64,000 nucleotides of DNA from Desmodesmus armatus (GCA_007449985.2 VIIQ02000128.1:62001-126000), one strand, 5' to 3'. Positions 37,601 through 49,193 are shown, counted from the stretch's first letter. Made by a program: numbers and translations. Notes: generated by a model from the sequence alone, not told the origin.

Positions 37601-40585
37601 ACCCTCCTGCCCTCCCTTGACTGGCTGGACCTCTCAGACAACGCCCTCAGTGGCCCAATGCCCCCCCTGCCCCCCTCAGTACGTTGGGTCGATCTCAGTA
37701 ACAATCAGCTGACTGGGGGTGTGAAGCTTCCCACGGCACCCAGGCACCCTGACGAGGGAGTGGCATTGGTGCTGCTCAACGCTGCCAACAACAAACTGAG
37801 CGGTAGGTGGGGCAGGCTTGCACGATAGTGTGCATGCATGCACAGTACAATGTCTTGCAGCGCACATGCTGTATGTGAAGCCCGCTGATGTCCACCAACT
37901 GCACCTTACCTTGCCCATGCTCAGCAATGCAATGCATTACAACTACGCCCACGCAGCTATTTGCCCTTCGGCCAGCATTGAGACTTACAAGCCAACTGCT
38001 TTGGCAGATTTCTGCATCAGTCCCATCCTCCTGAGGGTTCAGTGTGTCTGCCATGTCTCTGTTGCTGCCCCTTCCTCTCTCTGGGGTCACTGCAGGTCCC
38101 GTCCCTGCCGACCTGGCCCGGCTACCCAACATTGCCTTCCTTGATCTGTCACAGAACCAGCTGACAGGCAGCCTCATGGCATTTGGGGCAGCACTGACAG
38201 GATCCAACAACCTGCTGCAGGTGATCCTGTTGCAATAGTTAATTCTGTCCCCGTCGGATGGGCCAGCCAGACCTGTATACTGTTGTACATTCAGCAGCTG
38301 CTTTGCACAATCCAAATATTGGGTTGGATTTGCCAACACCACCAAGATCACTTGCTGTGTCAGACGACAGCGCCAGCAGGGATCAGTCAGTGTGCCTGCG
38401 TTGCGTGCACGTGCTTTTGGCCTGCACGCAGACAGGTGACTGTTTGATGCTGCGTCCTGGCAAGGGACGTGTTTGTGACTCTACGTTTGCTTTTTTGTTG
38501 CAGGTGAACTTTGCTCACAACAAGCTGAGTGGTGAGGTGCCCTCCACACTGCAGCAGCTGGCAGCAGTGCGGCCTGTCAGGGTGACCATGAAGGATGGGT
38601 GAGTGATATGCGCTGCGCTGTATGGGCATGTGTGCCCACAGCAATGCCTGCTTTACAATTGGATGCTCACACAAATGCGGCTGTGCGCTCAGCATGCATG
38701 TGCATGCCCTGGTGTCCGAGTACTGCACTCACACATACACAGCAAGTTGTTGAAGGTAGACAATCGGGTGTTCCTCGTTTCATGACCTGCATGTTGGTTT
38801 GGTGCCACAGCACATTAGAGGGCTTAGTTGCAAATGGTTGTTGTAGTGCACATTGCGTGCTGCTTGGGGTCATGCACAGCAGGGCATGGGAGGCTTGGGT
38901 ATACTGCTTTGTCTGTCGACTGTTGTGTGGTACTGCTGTTTCGCTTGCTGTGTGCAGGTACACCCCCGTCACACGCATCTTTGACATATCAAACAACGAC
39001 CTTTCAGGTGTGGCTGTAACACAGCAGATCGAGGCATGATCTGAATGGCTGACATCTCTGAGTGCCTGAGCTGGGCGTGCTGTGCGTGTGCTGGGCCACT
39101 CCACACAAGCTCGCCTTGCATTATGTTCCTCAGTCACCAGGACCCAGATTTCAGTGGAAGCGGGCATTACCGATGCTGCTCTGATTACCAGAATGGTTGT
39201 CAGTCACACATGGATCTTCTCGACGGCTGTGCAGCTATGCGGAGCCACTGGCAGCAGCTGTCACTCCATCCCTTTCTGTTGCTGACACCCTCTTCAGCCA
39301 GGTCACTACATATGATCAAACCTTTTTGCTGTCACACCTTGCAGGCACATTCCCAACCTGGCTGATCACCAACGTGCCTCAGCTGGTGTCCTCCTGCCAG
39401 TGTTCTGTGGGAGTCAACCTGGACGGTCCCAAGTTCAGCTGCCCCAAAACCCTGCCACGCCTCACTCGCCAGGCACAGACCGTCCTGCACCGTTTTGAGT
39501 TCCTGCAATGCATCACAGGTACGCTTTGAGGATTTTTGGGCTGATTTTCATCCTTTCAAAAGCGTCAGCAACTCTCTGATTTGATCTGCAGTGGTTCTTT
39601 CCCGTCAGGTTTGTTCTGCCATCTCCGTGGTATCAGTTGATGGCTGGCATGAGCTCTTGAGCTTCATAGCTACAGGTGTAACTTTTGATTTGTTTTGGTT
39701 TGATCACAGATGACAAGTCACTCAAGGGCGTGGACGGCCGGCAGCTCATCCCTATCTATTACCTGGCTGCTGGGCCAGGTCAGAGGCCCATGTTGACCCG
39801 TGCTGAGCATAAGCAGCAGGTCACGCAGTGGCATATGGTGCAGCAGGAGAGGCAGGAGGCAGGAGGGCGGCAGCACTGGCAGCAGCAGCACCGCAAGGGA
39901 GCAGTTGCTGGAGCTGTGGCTGGAGTGCTGGCGGCGATGGTGCTGACGGCTGCTGCGGCTCTGGTTGTGCTGAGGGGCAAGCAGCGGGCATTCAGGGGTG
40001 CAGGACATGAGGTGGGTTGTGCACCACTCACTGGCCAGCAGCCATTGCGGAACTGTCTTTTTCCAACACAGCACTGCGATCAGAAGTCCTTGTCTCAGAC
40101 TTACCTGCCCTCTGGCTTGCTTGGTATCGCAACATGACCATGCGCCGCAGACGGTATGTTTCCGCCGCCGCTACCCCCTGACCTTGACCGCTGTTCTGTG
40201 CTTGATGAACTTGTCTGTATCTAACTGTGTGCAGGCCCGAGGTGGAGATGCTGGTCGCTACTCACTGCTGCCAGACTACAGCACCTACCAGCCAGCATCA
40301 CCTAGCCACAACAGCAGCTCTCCCCCCAGCTCCAACGCCAGTGACTCCCCCCACGCCCACAGCAGCGGCGGCAGCAGCTTCGGAGGGACGAGCAGCCCAA
40401 CTGCAGGCAGCAGCGGCATGCGCACAGCGCGCTCAAGCTACAGTGGAGATGGGGTGGTAGAGATTGCGCTTGTGCTGAGGTCACAGGGTGCTGAGGAGCT
40501 TGAAGCCTCTGAGGGGCCAGAGCTGCGCCCCGGTCAGCCTAGCAGCAGCAAGACTGCCTGCAAGGAAGGACTTGACGTGCTGTAG
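31605..40585 (+). CDS. Secreted/type I membrane leucine-rich-repeat protein (receptor-like, no kinase)
   Basis: Fifteen exons in agreeing phase: 31605-31966, 32226-32338, 32771-32904, 33772-33977, 35076-35181, 35695-35867, 36286-36545, 36811-37006, 37576-37802, 38096-38220, 38504-38598, 38958-39007, 39345-39518, 39710-40011 and 40235-40585 (about 957 residues). Residues ~10-33 form a signal peptide (LPAAVSLAVLLATSAQLVCA). A Cys-containing N-terminal region is followed by plant-type LRRs in exons 6-12: LRHLDMSYSVAKGTL, LRVLSLSDNDKLSGSL, LLYLDLSGHSLSGGLP, LDWLDLSDNALSGPMP, IAFLDLSQNQLTGSL, VNFAHNKLSGEVP, IFDISNNDLSG. A Cys cap (SCQCSVGV...FSCP) follows. Exon 14 codes a Gln-rich stem and one membrane helix, AVAGAVAGVLAAMVLTAAAA. 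The ~140-residue cytoplasmic tail is Ser-rich with no kinase motif. A cell-surface recognition role is inferred. Several introns contain copies of the neighbouring exon edges. Confidence 0.85.
32884..33170 (+). repeat. Duplicated exon 3 donor junction of the LRR gene
   Basis: The exon 3 end and donor (CAGCCCCTGGTGTCTGTTGA followed by G|GTGCGCTGG, junction at 32904/32905) recurs about 206 bp downstream at 33091, inside the intron, with similar following intron bases. The copy lacks the upstream part of the exon. Confidence 0.8.
33419..33851 (+). repeat. Tandem copies of an LRR-gene acceptor plus exon start (four copies)
   Basis: The acceptor CCTGCAG and the first ~80 bases of exon 4 occur at 33518, 33645 and 33772 (exactly 127 bp apart), with a diverged copy at 33419. 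Copies 2-4 all read VSTPSS(M/I)TQLVADEQEA and on to EACC. Only the last one continues into the long exon; in the two before it the frame runs into a stop a few codons later (LLTFL then stop). The intron part between copies is also duplicated. Confidence 0.93.
35841..36046 (+). repeat. Duplicated exon 6 donor junction of the LRR gene
   Basis: GAGCTGCTGGATGCTGCCAG|GT at the end of exon 6 (junction 35867/35868) is repeated 156 bp downstream with the junction at 36023/36024. The following intron bases GAGACA..ACTTGAGGGG are also shared. A G14 run and a TG repeat lie between the copies. Confidence 0.88.
36906..37250 (+). repeat. Duplicated exon 8 3' half with donor, LRR gene
   Basis: About 100 bases of exon 8, from CAGCATTCAG to the donor CAACAG|GTGGGCTC, recur 236 bp downstream (37143-37250). 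The copy still encodes GLSGSLPEFAVDAQLQYLDL (first codons differ) and has a functional-looking donor at 37243. A TTTAGGG dimer lies just before the copy. Confidence 0.9.
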
Positions 40586-40770
40586 GCAGCCCACAAAGCA
40601 CCCATCCAGCAGAGGGGTCGCCGGGCAGACCAGCAGCTGCAAGACTGCTTGCAAGGAAGGAGGTGGTATGCTGTAGCCAGCCCACAATCACCATCGAGCA
40701 GAGGTCTCCAGGCAGCAAAGCAGCAGGAAGGCAGCTTGCAAGGGAGGAGGTGATATCCTGTAGGCCACAG
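40541..40770 (+). repeat. ~90-bp tandem repeat spanning the LRR stop codon
   Basis: Three units of about 87-91 bp start near 40541, 40631 and 40714. Each contains AAGACTGC.TGCAAGGAAGG or its variant, followed by a TGCTGTAG-like or CCTGTAG stop at the same place. The first unit supplies the end of the coding sequence (CKEGLDVL and stop). Confidence 0.8.
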
Positions 40771-42719
40771 GGCACCATTGAGCAGGGGGCTACTCACCCT
40801 TGTGCGTCTACAGGGTAGGTGCGTCTGTTGGTGTGCATGGCAGGATGGCCGTCTTGCAGGAAGGCAGTGCAGGGGGCTGTGCCGGTTTGGCAAGGTTGCC
40901 CATGGCGGTACCAAGTAGCAGTGGTGCAACTGCTGGGAACTGCATGAAGCTGTGGGCCAGGCATGTGTAGACAGTGCATGGCCATCATTCTGGGGATGCA
41001 TACGCATGTGCAGAGTGCTGCGCATGTTTGGCGCATACGCCGTTGGGCACATCTGCATTTGCAGACAGCATGTCTGTGGGGAGGTTGTGAGGAAGGGGCG
41101 CAGCTTCGTGCGGTTGTTGCGCGTGTGTTGTCGCTTTCCCAACGCATGCCGGAAGGCATCGTCCGGCGGGAGGGTCTGTGAAGATTGCTTGGGATTGGGG
41201 GGCTTTTGCACCTCTTGGTGCTGGGGGCGCAGCATATTGTGGTTGTGTTTTGTATGTGTTGTGTATGTGTGTTCAACTGCGTGCCTGTGCCCTGTGCAGC
41301 GGCTGTTTGAGTGACCGGACGCCTATGCGGTGTTGCGGTCCCTGCCTCTCTTTTGTATTATACATGGCTTGCATCCATAGCCACCTGCTAGTGCACGTAG
41401 CATGCTGCTAAGTGACAGCAGCACATTGCATGCGTTCACTGAGCGGCAGTTTGCTTCGCTGCAGTCCAGCAAGGTGTCATGGGTTGTTTGTTTTGGCGGC
41501 TGTCTCACAGCTGCAGCGGCTGTGTGGGGTTTTGCAGTCATGTGCCTGTATGCTGCTGCTGTATTCTGGAGTCCTTGTTTACTACATCGGTTTGTGTACC
41601 TGTCTGGCAGTACGAAAGTGCTGCATCGCACTGTGTGAAAATGGCCTGTGTTTACTAGCTGTTGTATCTCAAGCATGTTGTTTTTGCGCCTTCCCAAAGG
41701 GCCTGGCGGGGAGGCACCATCGCATTTTGTGGTAGCAGCTGCTGCCCGTCCTGCAAAGGACGAGGGGCCCTGACCAAGGCAGCGGCACGATCGCCTGATA
41801 TTCATCCACCCATGTGACGCTATTGCTCCTGTGACCCCTGTGTGCAGTAGCGGTCGTCTTGCATTTGTACCCATCATTCAGCAGGGGGCGGCATTTTGCC
41901 CTTGCAGGCCGTGCAGCTTCCACTGCCTGGTAGGTCTGCTTGCCCTGCATTTTGACTAGTGGCTTGTTGTGACTTACGCATAGTTGCTCGTGATCCTGTT
42001 GTTGCTGCTGTTGCCTTAACTGCCAACATTTGTTGTCGCGCCTGTCAGGTTTGCGCTGGACCAAGCAATTCGTCGAAGCAAGCACTAAAGCTCGCCCATG
42101 GCAGCTGCCATGTGCAGCAGGCCTGAAGGTGCTGTGGTGGTAGTGCATGCGGGCTTACTGAGCACTTTGTGGGGACTGGGCTGTGGGGCCGTTGTGACAT
42201 TCATCTTGGGCTGCCTGCATGCTCTGCAGTGTAATTCAGCTCCTGGTTGAAGGCACACAGCTGGTGCACACTGTTGCGTGGCAGAGTGCTGGGGAAGATG
42301 CACCTGCATGAGAGCAGCAACAGCTGGGGTTGCTGTGATGGTGCAGAAAAGAAGTGACGCGTGGATGAGCATTTTAGGTGACTTGAACCTGCGATCAGCA
42401 TATTTTCTCACATGCAATGCAATGCTCTGATCTGAAGAAGACTGACCTCAGATCAGCCGGTGCCAATATCACCCCATCTCAATGGGAATGCATAACTGTT
42501 AATTTTGAATGTGCCAAATTTGCCATCCGCAACGATGTCGAGCGGCTGCTCTCGGTCAAACAAGTGACGGAACATGACAGGTAATCCTGCATTTTCGGCC
42601 CGAAGTCGGGCGCAAACACTTCCATTTCCACATCGCCGGTTCCGAAAGCACGCTGCACACCTGCTGAGCGTTCCCCTTGCTCGTTCACCTTCAGCAGTGC
42701 AGCTTTGCTCCTTTACAGC
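40586..42719. other. Intergenic region between LRR gene and FNR gene
   Basis: The left part continues the tandem repeat of the LRR tail. 40800-42400 shows no coding signal that I trust; long minus-strand frames here have no recognisable motifs. 42430-42719 is lower in GC and should hold the promoter and 5' leader of the reductase gene. An upstream ATG at 42574 opens a 77-codon frame that ends before the main start or runs out of frame with it. Confidence 0.6.
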
Positions 42720-45700
42720 ATGCTGGCGTCTCCGCTCAGGCCGCTGGTGCATGGAGCAGACGTACGGTGCACCCGGCAGAGGCACTTGGTGGTGCGCAGT
42801 GCAGTGAGCACCAGCCTGAAAGTCCCTTGCGCAGTTGATCTCGAAATTCTCGGCAGAAATGAGGGGCAGACGTTCCCACTGAACACCCACGGCGTCGGAA
42901 AGGCTGGTAAGCTTTGTGAGACGACCATCAGACATATAAGGATTTGCTCCGAATCCCCATCCTAGTCTCTCTCACGACAAGGCTTATCATTGTCCTCAGG
43001 CCTCCCCACGGAGCCTGATTCATGCAAAAGTTGGTCTACACAACTTGCCACAGCCTGAGAAGTGGCCTATCCTGCATATGGGTGCTTCAAAGCACCCCAA
43101 ACTTGTCGTTACAATGCCATGCCTCATCAGAAACGACTGTGCGGCATGGACACTGCAGGGAAGCTGCCCCCTTTCACCGGCAAGGTGCTGTCAATCGAGC
43201 GACTGGGAGGGCGTGACAAGGAGAGGGACGTCAGCCACATTGTGATTGACACGGGCAGTGTCCCGTACGTGGAGGGTCAGTCCTTTGGCGTGCAGCCACC
43301 GGTGGGTGTTTTTGTGTACAGGCCATGTATGCACCCTGAGGGTACATACGAAGTCACACTTGCTTTTGCCAGTGCTTGTGACAGCATTGTGACCCTGTTT
43401 GCTATCGCGCAACAACCTTACAAAAGGTGTCAACACCATCGCCGACTACAACGCCGTGGCATGCGGCACGCCGCTTCTCATACCTGCAGCCTGCACTTCC
43501 ATGGTTTTCCATCCATGTGTTGTTGAGTTTGAGGCTGGACCTCCAGAGGATGCCCAAACGGCCGCCCTGCTGTACGTTACGATGACCAAAGCCGTAGCTG
43601 CTGTTGATGTTAGCGGGGCGACCTCCCACAGCTGCTGCTGAACTCATGCTGCAGGGCACCAAGGTCAACAGCAGGGGTGTAGAGGTGCCTCAACATGTTC
43701 GCCTGTACTCCATCGCATCATCCCGCTACGGTGACTCAGGCGATGGCAACACCTGCACCCTGTGCGTGGTGCGCGTCATCTACAACGGTGCGCTCCTTCA
43801 GCATTGCTGCGCCCGCATGCAGTCACATCATAGAGAAGGATGTGGGCGGGGGGTGGGGGTGTAGCAGCTCAGCAACTGCTGCAGACCCAGCTTGCCCCGT
43901 GGAATCACCTGCATGTGGTAGGCACTGCTGCTTGTGCTGTACATCTTCACTCAAGCCACATGCAACGTCTGGTGTATACACCTCCTAGTGAATACGAAAC
44001 TGCTGATCTGCTGCTGTCCATATGGGCTCTGTCCTGCAGACCCCAAGACTGGCAAGGAGGTGCACGGCCTCTGCTCCAACTACCTTGCTGATGTGAAGCC
44101 AGGCGATGAGCTGATCATGACAGGGCCTGCAGGAACAGCGCTGCTGCTGGCAGACAACCCCTGGAACAAACGCATCGTCTGCGTCTCAACAGGTATGTTG
44201 TCAAGCAGCAGTGTGCTTGCATTAACAATAGCAGCAGACACCTCTGCTGAGCACAGCACTTTTGGACCTCTGAGAGCAGCATACAGCACCTGTGCAGAAA
44301 GCACGGCATCCTTACTAGAAAGGGCAGATGACCCTGCAGAGCTTGCACCAGGCAACCAACGTTTGCTGCATTGGCTGCTACTGCTGCTGACGCCAATGCT
44401 CTGGTGTTCACAGGTACCGGCATTGCTCCCTTCCGGTCCTTCTGGCGCCGCATCTTTTATGATGGTATCCCAGGCCAGCCCTCTCAGCCCTTCTCAGACA
44501 ATGCAATGTTCTGGTTGCTCTCTGGGTTTGCCAACACTGACAGGTATGTTCATCACGACTGTGTCAAGCCATCACGGCTATGCACAGTCGGCATATAGTC
44601 ATGTGCTGTGCTGTGCTGTGCTGTGCGGCTTGCAGTTGCGGCAGTAAGGGTTTGCATGAATGCCCACCAGCACAGTATGCGAGCTGGTTGATCTGCGTGT
44701 AGGCTACAGTCCCTGTCCCAATGCCCCCCTGTGCGTCCAAGCCCGTAGGCCTGCAAGTGCTAGAAGTCCCTCACTGGGGGCTTTGCCTTCGGACCCTGCC
44801 AATCTGCCAATGGTTCACCTGATTGCTCTGTGTGTGTGTCGAGTCAGCAGGAGGGGGTGGTTTCCGCCTCCACGAGTCACCATTAACCGGCATGCAGGCC
44901 CTGGTGTATGTCATCTGCTGCTGTGCTTGGGTTTTAATGCTGTTGGGCATGCTGTGCTGTGCTGTGCTGTGCTGCAGTGTCCTGTATGGTGATGAGCTGA
45001 AGGCTGCCCTGGAGGCTAACCCCAAGCACATGCGGCTTGATATCGCTCTCAGCCTGGAGCAACAGAATGCGCAGGGAGGCCCTGAATATGTCCAGGTGAG
45101 GCGGCATATTCAAAAGAAAAGTTGGAGGCTGCGCTCAGGAGGTTGTTGATTCACTTGCAGTACATTCTGGACGGCTTGTGCATACAGGTACAAACAACAC
45201 TGCCAGCGTTGTCCCTGATGCATTCTGCAGCTGTGTTTATAACGCCTGCATTGTAGGGTTTGCTCCAGGCATGCAGTGGCCCTTCCATGTTGACGATGCT
45301 GAGCAGCACACGCCGCAGGCTGCACTCAGCATGTTTTTTACTCTGCATTGTGCTTTCGGGTGTGACCTGCTGCTGTTGCTTTGTTGTGCTGCAGGATCGC
45401 ATCCATGAGCATGCTGATGAGTTCCTCGACCTGATGGCGAGTGATGACTGCATCTTCTATTTCTGTGGGCTCAAGAGGATGTACACCAGTGTGCTGGACA
45501 TGTTGGAGGTGAGGCTCAGCTCTCTTTGGTTTTTTTTGTGTTTAAGGGGGGGGGGCTCCCACCGGCTGGCCGCACACAGCGTAATCAGGCAACACTTGGA
45601 GGATGTACACCAGTGTGCTGGACATGTTGGAGGTGCGGCTGAACTCTTTGTTTTATTTTGCTGGCAGTGTGGCCAGCAGTCACTTGTACATACACTGTTA

Positions 45701-46022
45701 CTGTGTGCATGCGGCTGCACTCTCTAACGTCGCTGGCTGTTTGGTAGATATACTCACGTGCACTGGGTGCATGCAACAGTGTATTTTTGCAACAGTTTAG
45801 CCTCTGCTCAGAGTGTGGAGGTACTTCCTGGGTGTGGCTTGGGACAGTACAGGTGTCACCTGCTTTCAGTGAGGGCATGTATATCAGCTTCACTCATGCT
45901 CTGTACACCTGTTGCTTGTGTTTGTCTTGCAGACAATGGGCCGTGAGCACAAGGAAATGGATGTGCCGGCACTTGTTCAAAAGTTGAAGAAAACACACAG
46001 GTGGCACGTGGAGACAGCTTGA
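42720..46022 (+). CDS. FNR: Plastid-type ferredoxin-NADP+ reductase homologue with altered NADP site
   Basis: Eight exons in phase (42720-42906, 43159-43301, 43655-43787, 44040-44192, 44414-44543, 44978-45095, 45395-45508, 45933-46022) give 355 residues, the usual length of an FNR precursor. An Arg/Ser/Ala-rich N-terminus ([10 protein letters not shown]...) is a likely plastid transit peptide. FAD-domain motifs are [12 protein letters not shown] and [18 protein letters not shown]-domain motifs are [13 protein letters not shown] and FCGLKRM. The enzyme family passes electrons between ferredoxin and NADP(H). Oddities: the family segment VSREQ is ALSLEQ here, the Lys two residues before the conserved Tyr (KMY in spinach) is Pro (PEY), and the protein ends HVETA instead of the almost invariant HVEVY, so the C-terminal Tyr that stacks on the flavin is missing. 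FAD binding should be intact; coenzyme preference is probably changed. Confidence 0.9.
43350..43620 (+). pseudogene. LysM-domain-like fragment inside FNR intron 2
   Basis: Within the intron between FNR exons 2 and 3, [14 protein letters not shown] in one frame and [20 protein letters not shown] followed by PLLIPAAC in the next frame together resemble a LysM carbohydrate-binding domain (initial Asp-Ser-(I/L), FAIAQ core, ADYN, PLLIP end). One frame change near 43405-43410 separates the halves. No start, no clean splice sites, and no place for it in an FNR. Best read as a relic of another gene, or an exon that is normally skipped. Confidence 0.4.
45472..45650 (+). repeat. Duplicated exon 7 donor junction of the FNR gene
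   Basis: The last 32 bases of exon 7 (AGGATGTACACCAGTGTGCT and on to GTTGGAG) with the donor at 45509 are repeated 124 bp downstream with a donor-like GTGCGG at 45633. The intron bases after the junction (GGCT.A.CTCTTTG) are also similar. A G10 run lies between them. Confidence 0.92.
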
Positions 46023-48430
46023 GAGCTGTCTGTGGTTTGGAAGAGGCAATATGGACGTTGACTTTTCCTGTGGACTGTGAGGACAAGGTTTGGCATCTGT
46101 GGCCTGCTGAGCGGGAACCTACAAAGGGTGTGTCAGCAGTGACAGCTGCTCTGCATCATGCCATGCTTGGATCTGGATCGTGAATGAGGGGTTCGAGCCC
46201 TTTGAGGCTTCACTGATTTGGTCAGGCACTTTCAGAGGGTGTGGATGGGCTGCCAGCGCAGAGAAAGGACACTTGGTATGCTTTGTTACTGTTGACTGAT
46301 CAGCACAACTCACTCATTTTCCTTGAGAGTCACACCTCGTACAAAGTGTGAGGAGTGACAGCTTGTATGTATGCCACCTCGCCGTCAGCGACACTTAGCT
46401 GACAAGAGTGACTGGCTCAAACTTGATACCTTTTGTTGTGGAGAAATCACTTGGCTTGCTAGTGCATGTCCAGCAGTGTATGCAGGTCGGCATTGCCTGC
46501 AGTGTCTTACAAGTGAGGTGTCTGCCTGTGGTGTGCGTGCTGAACACCCAGCATCACGCGCCTGCAATCCTGCAGGAGAGCTGTGCCCACGTGGGACCAT
46601 GCTGGGTGGCCTCTGTTGGTATGGTGATTTTGTTGTTGGCGTGGTCACAATAGTTGTCGCGTTGTTGTAGTTGTGGGTGTTGCATATGTGCAGAGGCCGC
46701 CGAGGAGTGGGACAGGGTTGTTCTGACATGCTTGCACCCCGCAGTGTGGCACTGCTCTGGCGGAAAACTTGTCACAAGTTGAGAGTCTTTGTGTTGGTGG
46801 AGCGTTGAAATACAGTTGCTGCGCGGGTTACAAGCTGACAGAGGAAGTGTGTGCGTGCGTGCGTGCATGTGTCGATTGCGATTTTGGCGGCAAAAACTGT
46901 CGACAGCTGTTGACCTGACATTGCAGCAAGAGCTGGGTCAGGTTCACAGCAGCAATACTGTGGGGCACCAAAAATTGAAAGCACCAGCGCGTGCGGCCCC
47001 TTGGCGGCACCCTGACATCTCTTCCCACCAGCAACATCGTGTGAAAGCTTGGCTGCTTGGTATGCAGCTGCAAGCTGCACGGTGGCTTCTGTGCTGTACT
47101 GTGCTACATGTTGTATGAATGACAGTGTTGCAGTAGCCCACAGAGATTGCGGCAGCATGATTGCCTGGTGTGCAAGCGTGGAGAGCTTGTGAAGTTGAGT
47201 GTTCACATCTGCTCTGGAGGTTTGGTGGAGGCCGCCTCACTGAGTGTACAGGCAGAAACTGGAACTGCCTTGTCTTGCGAGCGGCTTGTATGGGCTAGCT
47301 GTAGTCCTGTGTGCATTCAAGTTGTTGTGCGTCTGAAGGCGAGAGTCACAGCCTTGGTCAGAAGTCTCAGTGTCTCACGGGGTGTGGGAGCCAGTCAATC
47401 ATCACACATCACTGCTTTGTTGTTGCTGGTCCACGTATCAAGCTGTTTGTGCTTGATGTGCAGCCTAGGCACCCAGTGTGGGGGTGTTGTTTGTCTAGAG
47501 GCTGCATTCTTCAGTGCTGCAAAGCCTGCTTGTAACTGCATGCATGTGTGTTGTCCTACATTGATTAGTTTTGATTGCTGCTGGCATGTTGCCAGTAAAC
47601 CATCACACATCACGGAGTGACTGTGATGATGGTTTGGGGTGTGTGATGTACGCAGCAGAGCAGCATGACATGCAACATGCCAGCTAGCTAGTGTGCATGG
47701 CAGTCTCTGTAGAAGAAGATCGTTTGCAAGACTATTGTGCACTACGGCATGCAGAGTCCTTGCGGTTGGCGCTAGTATGTCAGGGCGCTAGTATCACGCG
47801 TCAGCTGATTCAACCGATAAGGGCAGTGCCAGGTAGCCTACAGTACCGACTGGTACTGGAGTGTGGAGGGTGGTGTACCTCTGCTTGTTGGACGAGGCCG
47901 TGGCAGGGAAGCCATGTTGAGAAGTGCAAGGATGCACGTTGTGTGCCCAAGTAATACTTGAGGTCAGTGTTGGCTGAAGACTGGAGCCTCCAGTCTGGAG
48001 GGCAAGCATCTGCTTGCACCTGCAGTGGCAAGATTTGGCCCCAAGCTGATCACCAGTCTCGTCAATAAACAACGAAACATCCAAATTGCTCCGATGTGCG
48101 CTTTGCACTCCGATGCTCTGTCCACTATTGAACTCCCGCCAGAGCGTTGAGTCAACCATGGGCTGACAGTAGAATCTTTTGAGTGACTTTGATGTTACCT
48201 CAAGCAGTTTTTTCAGCTTGAAAGACGGATTGTATCACCCCTGGCCTGACGTGATTCCCGCCTTCCTCGATAGTCCATCGAGCTCTACGAAGTCATCGTT
48301 CTTTAAGTTTTTCCGGCTCTATTGGTGCGGTAAAGAATGACTTTTGTGTTCACCGCGAAGCCATTCCTTGACAGGCAGCACTGAGCTGAACACTGTCCCA
48401 AAGCAGCACTGCTGAGACAGACACTGCAGC
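46023..48430. other. Intergenic region between FNR and the WSC-GH16 gene
   Basis: About 2.4 kb without a recognisable gene. No tRNA could be folded: the TTCGAGC near 46193 and the AGTTCAATAG on the minus strand near 48130 both lack the remaining arms. A minus-strand frame at 47794-48159 has no family resemblance. 48180-48430 is AT-richer and probably contains the promoter and leader of the next gene. Confidence 0.6.
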
Positions 48431-49193
48431 ATGCCGTCATACCACACAGCAATCAAAACGTTGGTGGTGCTTCTGGCTATCACGTTGCAGCCTGTTGCCG
48501 CCCAGTATGGGGCTACCTACCTAGGGTGCTTCAGCTTCTCTCGGTTACTGTACCTGAAGGGCATGGAGAACGCAAAGGTGCATACATACTGCTGCTGCTG
48601 CAACACTGACAAAATGTCTGCATGATCCAAGAACTGACTGAATAGCTCACAACAAGGCAGCTGACAGTGTTATGGTGCTGCTGGTCGTTGCCTCTCTGCA
48701 GCCTGTGACCCACAACAAAGCCAAAGTGGGCACATGCCTTCAGGACTGCCGTGAGAAGGGGTATTCCCTCAGCATTGTAGCAACCGACTTCAGGTGCTGG
48801 TGTGGTATGACTACACCCCCGCCAATGGCACAAATGGAAGACTCAGCATGCCAGCCTGGCAGCAGCAAGGGAGCTCTGCTGTTCTACCTACACGAAGGTT
48901 GGTGCTGCGATGAATAATCATAAATATAAATATAATTATTCATATTTCAATATATCGTTTATATCTCATTCCTCTGCTGCAGCAGTGACACCACTGCAGC
49001 CTGTAGTGCACAGAGGGGAAGCTGTGAACTGACAATCCTCGTGACACACAGCTGATGCTGTGAGTGTGCAAACCTACACAAGACGTCACCTGAAGGAACA
49101 CCCCAGCATATGTCCAGTGGCAGCATCAGCAACAGATGCAGCAGCCCGGCGTTACCTGAATCCGTCTTCTGCTAAGCTGTGCTGCCTCTGCCA

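Noticed and set aside
41323..41877. 184-codon minus-strand frame between the LRR gene and FNR
   Set aside because: No family resemblance and no splice partners; long chance frames are frequent in this GC-rich sequence.
42574..42807. Alternative FNR start at 42574
   Set aside because: That frame stops before the conserved region; the ATG at 42720 gives a transit-like N-terminus in the right phase.
46170..46215. Possible tRNA (T-loop-like TTCGAGC)
   Set aside because: No acceptor stem, D arm or anticodon arm could be paired around it.
48060..48160. Possible minus-strand tRNA with an A-box-like AGTTCAATAG and GAGCA
   Set aside because: The anticodon stem does not pair and there is no T-arm downstream.
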